Assembly: GCA_030631415.1 (NCBI GenBank)
Contig: DAOVLE010000239.1
Location: forward strand, 1 to 7,668
Direction: 5' to 3'
Source of the DNA: JAAEQG01 sp023133475
Lineage (GTDB): Bacteria > Planctomycetota > Phycisphaerae > UBA1845
Length of the DNA: 7,668 nucleotides
In this document: positions 1 to 6,467 of the stretch, in pieces
How the letters are laid out: the number at the start of each line of letters is the position of its first letter
Numbering within the stretch: position 1 is the first letter of the stretch
Position numbers and translations under genes: made by a program
The notes under the pieces: generated by a model
The model's database searches: none
What the model was told of the DNA's origin: nothing
What the model saw: the letters and a program-made list of their open reading frames with translations, nothing else

Positions 1-123
1 AGCTATTGCCTCATGCCCAACCACTGGCACCTCGTGCTCTGGCCGACACGCGACGGCCAGACGTCACTCTACATGCAATGGCTGACCACCAGGCATATGC
101 GTCGCCGGCACGCCCACCGCGAC
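1..123 (+). pseudogene. RAYT (REP-associated Y1/HUH transposase) fragment, central part only
   Basis: Reading from base 1 in frame gives SYCLMPNHWHLVLWP followed by MQWLTTRHMRRRHAHR. This is the diagnostic core of REP-associated tyrosine transposases, which nick and join single-stranded DNA at palindromic REP sequences. H-W-H is the metal-binding HUH motif. Family members are roughly 200-250 residues long. The N-terminus lies outside the window. After the HAHR segment the family-typical continuation (a GTGH.YQGR..SFP-like stretch, then the helix carrying the catalytic tyrosine) is missing and the frame runs into repeat DNA. The frame stays open to 297, but residues after about 41 look like translated inverted repeats. 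I therefore call a broken gene, truncated at about 121-124. It is on the opposite strand to the large genes. Confidence 0.82.
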
Positions 124-331
124 GGGTGGCATGGCCAAGCGTCTTCGACGATAGGCTGCCATAAGGTGACCCCGTTTTACAGACGGAGGCATAGGCTGTG
201 GCGTAAGATGGAGCTTGGCCATGTATACGCTGTGCGAAAGCGTGCGGCGCCGAACATGGTCAAGGGCCACCTCGACAAGTTATCGTGCAAATCGTAACGT
301 TACCGAGGGTGGCCCTTGACCATGCCACCCA
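124..331. repeat. Inverted-repeat element beside the RAYT fragment (MITE/REP-like)
   Basis: GGGTGGCATGGCCAAG at 124-139 is matched in inverted orientation by CTTGACCATGCCACCC at 316-331, with 15 of 16 positions complementary. The 9-bp word CCCACCGCG occurs directly repeated at 113-121 and 329-337, like a target-site duplication, although the right copy overlaps the inverted repeat by three bases. Inside, CATGGCCAAGC (130-140) has a perfect inverted partner GCTTGGCCATG at 213-223, and CGTC-TTC-GACG (140-150) is a mini-hairpin. This looks like a REP palindrome split by about 62 bp. No protein is encoded. Non-autonomous element debris mobilised by a RAYT or another transposase is an inference. 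Confidence 0.5.
256..324. repeat. Long inverted repeat, 19/20-nt arms
   Basis: The left arm at 256-274 reads ATGGTCAAGGGCCACCTCG. The right arm at 305-324 is its reverse complement with one extra base. The loop of about 30 nt contains the perfect palindrome GTAACGTTAC (294-303). The structure is nested inside the larger inverted repeat and shares its right end. It has no T-tract, so it is not a standard intrinsic terminator. A cruciform or REP-type substrate is more likely. Confidence 0.7.
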
Positions 332-347
332 CCGCGCACTCCGGGAG

Positions 348-394
348 CGTCGGGCCTGGGGTCTACCGAACAGCGTTGCCGCCAGACCCGACGC
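348..394. repeat. 13-bp stem-loop downstream of the 645-aa protein gene
   Basis: GCGTCGGGCCTGG at 348-360 pairs with CCAGACCCGACGC at 382-394, all 13 positions pairing if one wobble is allowed, around a 21-nt loop. It begins about 50 nt past the stop codon of the minus-strand gene ending at 444, so its transcript would fold here. No U-run follows, so termination would have to be factor-dependent. It could equally belong to the REP-like debris on its left. Confidence 0.6.
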
Positions 395-412
395 CTCAGA
401 GTTTGTTTGAGG
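394..412. repeat. Small stem-loop CCTCA/TGAGG
   Basis: CCTCA (394-398) and TGAGG (408-412) form a 5-bp stem with a T-rich 9-nt loop, abutting the 348-394 hairpin. On the minus strand it lies about 32 nt after the stop codon of the upstream gene. Together the two hairpins may form a 3' end structure for that mRNA. The stem is short and could be chance. Confidence 0.3.
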
Positions 413-443
413 TCATCGAGTATCGACGACCCAACCTACCTGA

Positions 444-2381
444 CTAGTGGTGGACCTGGATGTTGCCACCACCGAGAGCACCTTGGGCCTTGTGTTTCGG
501 AGTCGGAGTATCGTTCTCAGTATCGACGACACCCAACCAGATTTCGATCTTGAAGGTATCCTCAGTACCCAAATCGTCGTTGTCCGCCGCGGTGACCTTA
601 AAGGTGTATTCTCCTTCGCCGTTGATGCTAGCCAGTCCCTTGAAACGCACCTTATGCGCGGAGGTGATCACCAGCCAATCCATGTCTAAACTGTGCAGGT
701 TGATGTCGCCTGCCTTGTACCTGAACTGCAGATTGCCGTCGGGGCTGTCCGCGCCTCGCTTGTACTTGACAACGAACCCGAAGTTGGCTTTGGAGACGGT
801 GTCCGTAACGGGCTCACCGTCGATAAAGCTTTCGGCGTCCGGCACGAACCAACCGCCGCCGGTAGTGAACCCGTCGGACGGATCGTACACGACCACGAAG
901 ATGTTATCTTGCACCCAATTCCCACATCTATCCGTTAGCGTGAGTGTGACGCTGTAGATGTTGGCCACCGTATACGTATGGCTCGCGAACGTGGGACTGG
1001 TTGCCGGATCGGTTACCGTACCTGTGGTGTCACCGAAATCCCAGGTCGCCTCGACATCCCCGCAGCTCTCGGAGAAACCAGCCATAAAGTCCACCGGATA
1101 GCCGACCTCCACAAGCAGCGGATCCCCGAGAAGACCCGGAATCTCGAGCACTGGCGCCGTGGTGTCGATGACCGTGATAATCTGATCGCACGAGAGCGAG
1201 TTCTCACAGTCATCGGTGGCCGTCCACGTGCGGGTTATCGTTTCGGTCTCTCCGCAACCCGGCACGGTGGAATCGCCGGAGGTGATCTCCACGCTTCCGC
1301 AGACGTCCGAGCCAGTGGCCGAGCCGTTGGCTGCGATACTCGTGTCAGCCGGACATTCCAGCGTTGTGTCGGCCGGGCAAGTGATGCTCGGCAACGTAGT
1401 GTCTTCAATCGTGAATGTCGAAACGCAGGTTGTCGCCCAATCGCAATCATCTGTGGCCGTAAACGTCACACTGGCCGCGCCGGTCGCGCCGCAATCGTCT
1501 GACAGAGCGGTGTAGTTGTCCGTCAATGCCACGCCACCGCAGATGTCACTGGCCGCGAAGCTGCCCAGCCAGTCGTTCAACTCTGCGCTGTTACCCGCGC
1601 CGTCACACTCCACTGTCGTCACCACCGGACAGATGTCGATCATCGGAGGCGAGGTGTCCCCGATGCTCACGGTGGTCGAGCAAGTATCGCTCTCGAACCC
1701 GTCGTTGACGGTCAAGGTCACGTTGCAGGTCAGCGAGCAGGCAGACGGGGTGTCGACACTGAGCGCGGGCGTAGCGCTGGTAGCGTCATCAAAACTGCCG
1801 CCCGGGCAGTCCGTAGCCCACGCGTAGGTCAACGGGTCGCCGTCGGCATCGCTTGAACCGGTTCCGTCGAGCGCGACCGTCGTAACAGCCCCCTGGCATT
1901 CCTCGGCGTAGGGTGCGCCCGCATCGCAGATCGGCGGTGTGTTGGTGGTGAAATAGGCGAACCCTATTCCATAGTCATAGTTGAAGTCATAGGCGAGCGC
2001 AAAGAGCTCGATTAGTCCTGGGGGCGTCGACTCGGTAACCGTAACGGTATAGGTGAAGGTCGTAAACGTCGGGAATAGCCACATAACGTTGTTGGCGTTA
2101 TTGGGATCCGGCTCGCCCAGTCCGTAGTCCACGATGGTGAGTAGCTGCCCCGCCGAGTCCACGGCTTCAGACGCCACCAGAAAAATGGGAACCCCCGGGT
2201 TCCCAGACACCTCAAATGTGATTACGACGTCCCCCTCCTCCGCAGTGCCGCCCAACAGCAGATTCTGTCCGTTTTGCATCGCCGAGGTGAAGGAAACGAC
2301 CACCTCAGCCCGCAACGTCCCCGGTGCGGCAAACAACACGCCGATTACAATAACTGCCGCCATCTTGGTAATAGGCTTCAT
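444..2381 (-). CDS. Secreted multidomain protein: novel N-terminal domain + PKD/HYR + post-COAP-1-like domain
   Basis: Codes for 645 residues, starting at the ATG of MKPITKM. AGGAGG (2392-2397) lies 10 nt upstream. An adjacent in-frame GTG at 2382-2384 would have spacing 7 and is an alternative start. Residues 1-25 are a signal peptide (hydrophobic core, cleavage near LRA). Residues 26-147 form a domain that recurs in the 170-aa PEP-CTERM protein of this window (TSAMQ..QNLLLGG, LLTI.DYG, YTV.VTE.TPPG, FAYF). Residues 148-240 are a PKD-type module (ALDGTGSSDADGDPLTYAW). Residues 243-328 and 329-405 are Cys-rich HYR/Ig-like repeats (DTT.P.ITCPADTTLEC; TATDDC twice). Residues 407-498 are a second PKD (WDFGD..SHTYT...VTLTLTD). 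Residues 503-645 match my memory of post-COAP-1 domains (TTGGGWF, KANFGFVVKYK, LQFRYKAGDINLHS) and end in GGGNIQVHH. No PEP-CTERM, LPXTG or dockerin tail is visible. It is probably an extracellular adhesion or matrix protein; its ligand is unknown. It lies 150 bp after the toroid gene in the same orientation, so it may share its transcript. Confidence 0.9.
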   Translation of the reverse strand: MKPITKMAAVIVIGVLFAAPGTLRAEVVVSFTSAMQNGQNLLLGGTAEEGDVVITFEVSGNPGVPIFLVASEAVDSAGQLLTIVDYGLGEPDPNNANNVMWLFPTFTTFTYTVTVTESTPPGLIELFALAYDFNYDYGIGFAYFTTNTPPICDAGAPYAEECQGAVTTVALDGTGSSDADGDPLTYAWATDCPGGSFDDATSATPALSVDTPSACSLTCNVTLTVNDGFESDTCSTTVSIGDTSPPMIDICPVVTTVECDGAGNSAELNDWLGSFAASDICGGVALTDNYTALSDDCGATGAASVTFTATDDCDWATTCVSTFTIEDTTLPSITCPADTTLECPADTSIAANGSATGSDVCGSVEITSGDSTVPGCGETETITRTWTATDDCENSLSCDQIITVIDTTAPVLEIPGLLGDPLLVEVGYPVDFMAGFSESCGDVEATWDFGDTTGTVTDPATSPTFASHTYTVANIYSVTLTLTDRCGNWVQDNIFVVVYDPSDGFTTGGGWFVPDAESFIDGEPVTDTVSKANFGFVVKYKRGADSPDGNLQFRYKAGDINLHSLDMDWLVITSAHKVRFKGLASINGEGEYTFKVTAADNDDLGTEDTFKIEIWLGVVDTENDTPTPKHKAQGALGGGNIQVHH

Positions 2382-2400
2382 CACAATAAGCCCTCCTTTT

Positions 2401-2429
2401 GGTTGAATAAACACCTACTTAGATCAACC
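2401..2429 (-). promoter_or_regulatory. 5' UTR stem-loop directly upstream of the ribosome-binding site
   Basis: GGTTGA (2401-2406) and TCAACC (2424-2429) form a 6-bp stem with a 17-nt loop that ends four bases before AGGAGG (2392-2397) of the 645-aa protein gene. Such a stem could influence ribosome access. No -10/-35 pair that I would trust is visible between 2382 and 2531. Confidence 0.3.
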
Positions 2430-2467
2430 CCAAACCCTGCGGTCTGGCCAGGTCAAAACCATGGGCG

Positions 2468-2517
2468 GGGGCGCCCCGCGGGGCCAAGAACAAGATACCC
2501 CGCGAGGGTGCGCACCC
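2468..2517 (-). other. Cluster of overlapping GC palindromes between two genes
   Basis: Perfect palindromes GGGGCGCCCC (2468-2477), GCCCCGCGGGGC (2473-2484) and GGGTGCGCACCC (2506-2517) lie just after the stop of the toroid gene. CGCGGGG (2477-2483) also pairs with CCCCGCG (2498-2504), giving mutually exclusive folds. There is no T-tract, so it is not a canonical terminator. It may stabilise the upstream mRNA 3' end or reduce read-through into the next gene, which would set different expression levels for the two proteins. Confidence 0.5.
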
Positions 2518-2531
2518 GCTCACACTCGGCT

Positions 2532-5500
2532 TTATCCTCCGCCATTGCAGCAGGGCAGCGTTGTTGCCTCGCCACAGACGATGTTGTCCCGCCAGTTCAC
2601 CGGCGGAACCGTGATATCCACCGAGGTTCCATCGCCACAGAAGTGGAACATCTTCAGCCTGAACTCATCAATAATGGTCATCCCGGTGTCGTCATAGCTG
2701 AGGCATATCTTGACGGGTGGGGTGTAGGTCGCCGTGGTGTCGATCGCGTAGTACTCGGAGAACACCCCACAGTCCGGAACATTGTTGCGGACCCGGCAAA
2801 CCTGGAATCCGCAGTCCAACGGCCCCGGCGAACCCTCCTCGACTTCCACGGTGGTCTCACCTCCTTCGTCGACACCATCGAAGGTGATGGTGATTTCAGG
2901 AGCGTCCGGCGTGATCACCACCACATCATCGCCTGGCGGCGTCGAGGTGGAATTGCACTCGTCGGGGATGAGGTTCCCGTTAGCATCCTCACTGGTTCCG
3001 TAAAGGATGTCGCACGGGTCGTAGACGCCGTTGGGCTGGCAGTCTGCATCTGCCAGTTGGCAATCGTCCGGGATGCCGTCGGCATCGCAATCCGTACTTT
3101 GGCCGCAGCCGGGAACATCGCAAGACCCGCCGGGCTCCCCGCAATCGATGTCGCAGTCATCCGAGATGCCGTTGTTGTTACAGTCGGGAAGAATGGTTAC
3201 GGTGGACGAGCAACTGACACTTTCGGCTTCGTCAGAGATCGTCAGAGTCACGTTGCAGGTCACCGAGCAACTGGACGAGGTATCGATGCTGAGAGTGGGC
3301 GTAGCGACGGCGGGATTGTCAAAGCTGCCCCCCGGGCAATCCGTCACCCACGCATAGTCCAGCGGGGTACCGTCGGGATCGCACGACCCGGTCCCGTCAA
3401 GCGCCACTGTGGTGACAGCACCCTGGCAGCCCACCCGGTATGGGCCGTTGGCGTCGCAAATCGGCGTCTGACTCAGAACGTCGACCGTCGTGTAAGCAAT
3501 GTCGTACTCGCCGTGCATGTCCGTGACTTTCAAACCGATCGTATACGTCACCCCCGGAACCGCTCCCAACTGGAAGTCCGGTTGAGCCGCGTTGCTGTCG
3601 TCAAATTCGCCGTCGTTGTCGAGGTCCCAGGCGTAGCTGGCGATGCAATCTCCCGGATCCGGGTCATACGAGCCGGTCCCGTCCAGCGTGATGGTGGCGC
3701 CCACATAACCTGAGTAAGGACCATTGGGATCTGAGACCGGTGCATGGTTGCCGATCTCGACCGTCGCATAGGCGACATCGCTGCAAACCGGGAGGGGCAC
3801 TCCTCCCCACTCGCCTATATCATCGGTCACTCTTAACCCAATGACCCCCACATAAGGCTCATTCCAGGTCCACTGCACGATCATCCCCACCGCGTCGTCG
3901 AACTCGCCGTCATTATCAATATCCCATTCATAGAGGATGATCTCATTGTCGGGGTCCGTAGAACCGGAGCCGTCGAGCGTCACCGGCACACCAACCCACC
4001 CGACATAAGGCCCATTAGCATCTGCCGTTGGACAGTGCGGGGGGCCGTGTACGTGAATCTGGCACACCTGCATATCAGTCTGCGCGCCCAGGGGGTTGTC
4101 ATCCGTCACCCGCAGGGCCACCGGATACCAGGCTTCGTCGGGAGGCCAGGGATAACCGTCGACAATGGTGGTCGTACATTCGGTGGTCGAGGTGACATCT
4201 GCCACGAAACCAATGGTTTCGTCGTACTCGAAGTCCCACTCCCACTTGACAATCGCGCGGTTGGGATCGGGATGATGCGAGCCGCAACCGTCCAACGGGA
4301 TGTCATGGAACCACATGAACTCCAGGTCATCACAATTGGCGACGTCGGCCACCGGTGGAAGTACCGTAACGCCCTTTTGCAGGGTCAGAATCTGCCAGCC
4401 GGTGGCAAACGCATCGTACACGCGGGGGGGGCCTGTCGTATCGTCCCAGCTACCATCGGTATGTTGCTTGCGGACGGCGTAATGCGCCAGGCCCTCCTTG
4501 TAATACGCTTGCGCGTCACCCTGCGGAGACCCCGAGCCCGGGGAATAATACCAGTCGAAACTGTTCCCCGTCGGCTGATTGGTGCAATCATAAGGTGGAT
4601 TATTGTACTCCACAACCTCTTCCATGTCCGGGGTCGGAATACGCATCGCCTTCATCACGGCGTACATGCTATAGCCGTTGCCGTGTATTGGCATATCCTG
4701 CCAACTCGACCCGTTGTCATTCCAGTGCCGATAAAGATACCCAAGACCGCCCTTGATATTTGTGTCCGTGAGAGGGGTGCCGAGGAACTCGTGGCAGATA
4801 ATGCCGATACCCGCCTTGAGAGCGTTAATATGGTTGGAGTCGGTTGAGTAGCCCCAGCCGCCATAGTAAGTATCGCAACTGGTATGGTGCACATAGTTCA
4901 AGAAGTAGGGCAACTCACTGCGCACGAATGCCGGCGTGGTCGAGCCCATGTTGTCCTCGGCCGCCATGATGGCCAGACACGGCCACTGGGTGGTTGACAT
5001 GTCCGAACTGCTATAGTTGGCATGATATCGCCAGCCACCACGGTACTGTCCGTAATTGGAATCCACTTGCCCCCAGGCGAAGTAATCCACCAGGTCCTGC
5101 ACGATCTCGCGATACTCCCTGCCATAGACGTATGACCCGCCGACCGAAGCAATCCTGTTGGGCGCGCCGCTGCTGGCCACGGCAAGCGCACAGACACCGC
5201 CGATGTACGTTGAACGGGTACAGTTCCACACGTCTCTGTAGTTTATAAAGAGCCCGATGCCGTTTCCATTGGTGTCGGGATTACCGGCGGGCTGATTTCC
5301 AATGCCTTTGTCGTAGGTATGGCAAAGGATGTAGTTCATTCCCCGCTGCACAGTCTCGACGTAGGGGTTGTTGTCGTAATCGCCGATGACCTTGCTGCCG
5401 TGCAACTGGAATGCGTCCACGGCAGTGCCCGTTGCCACGACCAGAAAACCATAAGCCGGCTCATTCCAGTAACCGTACGGTTGGCTGTAGCCCGGGCTAC

Positions 5501-5984
5501 CCCCGCCGTAGGTGCCGCGAACCATGGTGGTATGCAGCCACCAGAGGCCCTTATCGATGGCCATGTTGATTCGCACATCCAGGTGGGCGGGGATGCTCAG
5601 GTCGGAGCTCTCAAAAATCTGTACCCAGTAATCATCGAAATCTTCTACACCCGCGCCATCCTTGACGTGCAGAATGGCCCTGAACAACTGGCCCGGCACG
5701 CCGGTATACGTATGGGCCACCCCAAGGTTGTAGGAATTGCTTATGGCGGTCCACGAAGTGCCGCCGCCATCGCCATAATCCCAGTAGTAGTGCGTTGCCC
5801 CACCACGGGCAATCCCCTTCAGGGTGATCTGAGCCCCACTGTAGGTGTAGTGGGGTTGGGACGCATCGTGTGGGACCCATGGTACACAGATCGCTTGCGG
5901 TGTCGCCTGTGCTGGCGGTGCTGCTACCAGCATGCCGACCACACAGCACACCAAACCTGATACTAATAACTTCCTTGCATGCAT
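2532..5984 (-). CDS. Secreted alpha-toroid (prenyltransferase/squalene-cyclase-like) protein with PKD modules and Ca-binding-like repeats
   Basis: Codes for 1150 residues from ATG at 5984, with GGGAG (5993-5997) 8 nt upstream. Residues 1-27 are a signal peptide (AQA|T). Residues 30-125 are a PKD-like domain (YYWDYGDGGG, AHTYTG). Residues 132-540 are a helical-repeat region of the prenyltransferase/squalene-cyclase toroid type, with recurring Gly/Trp turns (QYRGGWRY 313-320; YYGGWGY 373-379) and an exact QW motif QHTDGSW (507-513). No DXDD or other cyclase acid motif is seen, so a binding or glycan-related role is as likely as catalysis. Residues 541-645, 650-745, 748-838 and 839-932 are PKD-type modules (NGPY.G..G..ITLDGTGS.DPD, WD.DNDGEFDD). 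Residues 934-1010 hold four Cys-flanked acidic repeats (DCNNNGISDDC, DCDADGIPDDC, DCQPNGVYDPC, DANGNLIPDEC) of the thrombospondin-3/dockerin-like Ca-binding type. Residues 1015-1150 are a beta-rich C-terminal domain rich in Cys. No anchor is seen. Probably extracellular; substrate unknown. Confidence 0.92.
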   Translation of the reverse strand: MHARKLLVSGLVCCVVGMLVAAPPAQATPQAICVPWVPHDASQPHYTYSGAQITLKGIARGGATHYYWDYGDGGGTSWTAISNSYNLGVAHTYTGVPGQLFRAILHVKDGAGVEDFDDYWVQIFESSDLSIPAHLDVRINMAIDKGLWWLHTTMVRGTYGGGSPGYSQPYGYWNEPAYGFLVVATGTAVDAFQLHGSKVIGDYDNNPYVETVQRGMNYILCHTYDKGIGNQPAGNPDTNGNGIGLFINYRDVWNCTRSTYIGGVCALAVASSGAPNRIASVGGSYVYGREYREIVQDLVDYFAWGQVDSNYGQYRGGWRYHANYSSSDMSTTQWPCLAIMAAEDNMGSTTPAFVRSELPYFLNYVHHTSCDTYYGGWGYSTDSNHINALKAGIGIICHEFLGTPLTDTNIKGGLGYLYRHWNDNGSSWQDMPIHGNGYSMYAVMKAMRIPTPDMEEVVEYNNPPYDCTNQPTGNSFDWYYSPGSGSPQGDAQAYYKEGLAHYAVRKQHTDGSWDDTTGPPRVYDAFATGWQILTLQKGVTVLPPVADVANCDDLEFMWFHDIPLDGCGSHHPDPNRAIVKWEWDFEYDETIGFVADVTSTTECTTTIVDGYPWPPDEAWYPVALRVTDDNPLGAQTDMQVCQIHVHGPPHCPTADANGPYVGWVGVPVTLDGSGSTDPDNEIILYEWDIDNDGEFDDAVGMIVQWTWNEPYVGVIGLRVTDDIGEWGGVPLPVCSDVAYATVEIGNHAPVSDPNGPYSGYVGATITLDGTGSYDPDPGDCIASYAWDLDNDGEFDDSNAAQPDFQLGAVPGVTYTIGLKVTDMHGEYDIAYTTVDVLSQTPICDANGPYRVGCQGAVTTVALDGTGSCDPDGTPLDYAWVTDCPGGSFDNPAVATPTLSIDTSSSCSVTCNVTLTISDEAESVSCSSTVTILPDCNNNGISDDCDIDCGEPGGSCDVPGCGQSTDCDADGIPDDCQLADADCQPNGVYDPCDILYGTSEDANGNLIPDECNSTSTPPGDDVVVITPDAPEITITFDGVDEGGETTVEVEEGSPGPLDCGFQVCRVRNNVPDCGVFSEYYAIDTTATYTPPVKICLSYDDTGMTIIDEFRLKMFHFCGDGTSVDITVPPVNWRDNIVCGEATTLPCCNGGG

Positions 5985-6467
5985 CGTAATTACTCCCTAA
6001 AGAACGGCGCTTCTTCCTAACGAAGACAGGTTCTTAACCATTAAAAAGCTTTCCGAACCTACGGGCCATGAGAACTATTCCTTTTCCTCCCCCGTCCCTC
6101 TCCCGAGGCAACGGCCGACACCTCCTAGGCCCCCTTTCGGAGGATGTCGGTCAGCGTGCCCTTCGATACGCTTCGATTGGAAAACCGACAGGATTCGGCG
6201 CACACTCCACTGGGCCCATCCTCCTTTCTTCTGATCTTCTCTGACCCAAAGACATGAACATTACGAAAACGTGGGACATATGTCGTTTCCCGTCCCGCGC
6301 CATGCTCGCAATTTGCGACTCTACCGCCCCCCCCTCTCACAACCGCGCCCTACTCACCCTCACCCCCACGGCAATGAGTCTATTCCCTCTCCCCTAGGTG
6401 GGACAGACCCCCACCCTTTGGTTGCTCCGCTACTGACGGTCTTCCCGCAACCGAGCCTAGTGCGCGG
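5985..6467. other. 483-bp intergenic stretch without a convincing gene
   Basis: Both strands were read. The open frames here (longest minus-strand one 6125-6340, about 71 codons) have no family-like content or good start context. The stretch holds the 5' UTR hairpin of the toroid gene. It also has weak stems after the PEP-CTERM gene stop (GGTTGC/GCAACC at 6420-6425/6447-6452 and GGTGGG/CCCACC at 6397-6402/6410-6415, both lacking a T-run) and a palindrome GACATATGTC (6275-6284). I could not identify a convincing sigma70 promoter for the toroid gene. The spacing suggests separate transcription from the PEP-CTERM gene or a long UTR. Confidence 0.5.
6000..6035 (-). promoter_or_regulatory. Hairpin in the 5' UTR of the toroid-protein gene
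   Basis: On the minus strand AAGAAC pairs with GTTCTT (outer arms 6030-6035 and 6000-6005). Inside it TCTTC-GTTAG-GAAGA is a perfect 5-bp stem with a 5-nt loop (6012-6026). The structure ends three bases before the GGGAG ribosome-binding site. An alternative stem AGGTTC/GAACCT (6028-6033 with 6055-6060) shares bases with it, so two conformations compete. A translational switch is possible but inferred. Confidence 0.4.

Noticed and set aside
2274..3713. 479-codon plus-strand open frame
   Set aside because: It is antisense to the toroid-protein gene and the start of the 645-aa gene. It is rich in Arg/Val/His/Gly with no domain-like motifs, as expected for a GC-rich shadow frame.
4035..4847. 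270-codon plus-strand open frame
   Set aside because: Antisense to the toroid region of the 1150-aa gene; composition typical of a shadow frame and no ribosome-binding site.
4365..5591. Functional squalene-hopene cyclase or complement-type thioester domain
   Set aside because: The toroid-like repeats are present, but I find neither a DXDD acid motif nor a GCGEQ thioester motif, so no enzyme class is assigned.
6275..6284. GACATATGTC palindrome as an operator
   Set aside because: A single 10-bp palindrome with no promoter beside it and no second copy; could be chance.
6125..6340. 71-codon minus-strand frame between genes
   Set aside because: No recognisable motif, poor start context and unusual composition; treated as non-coding.
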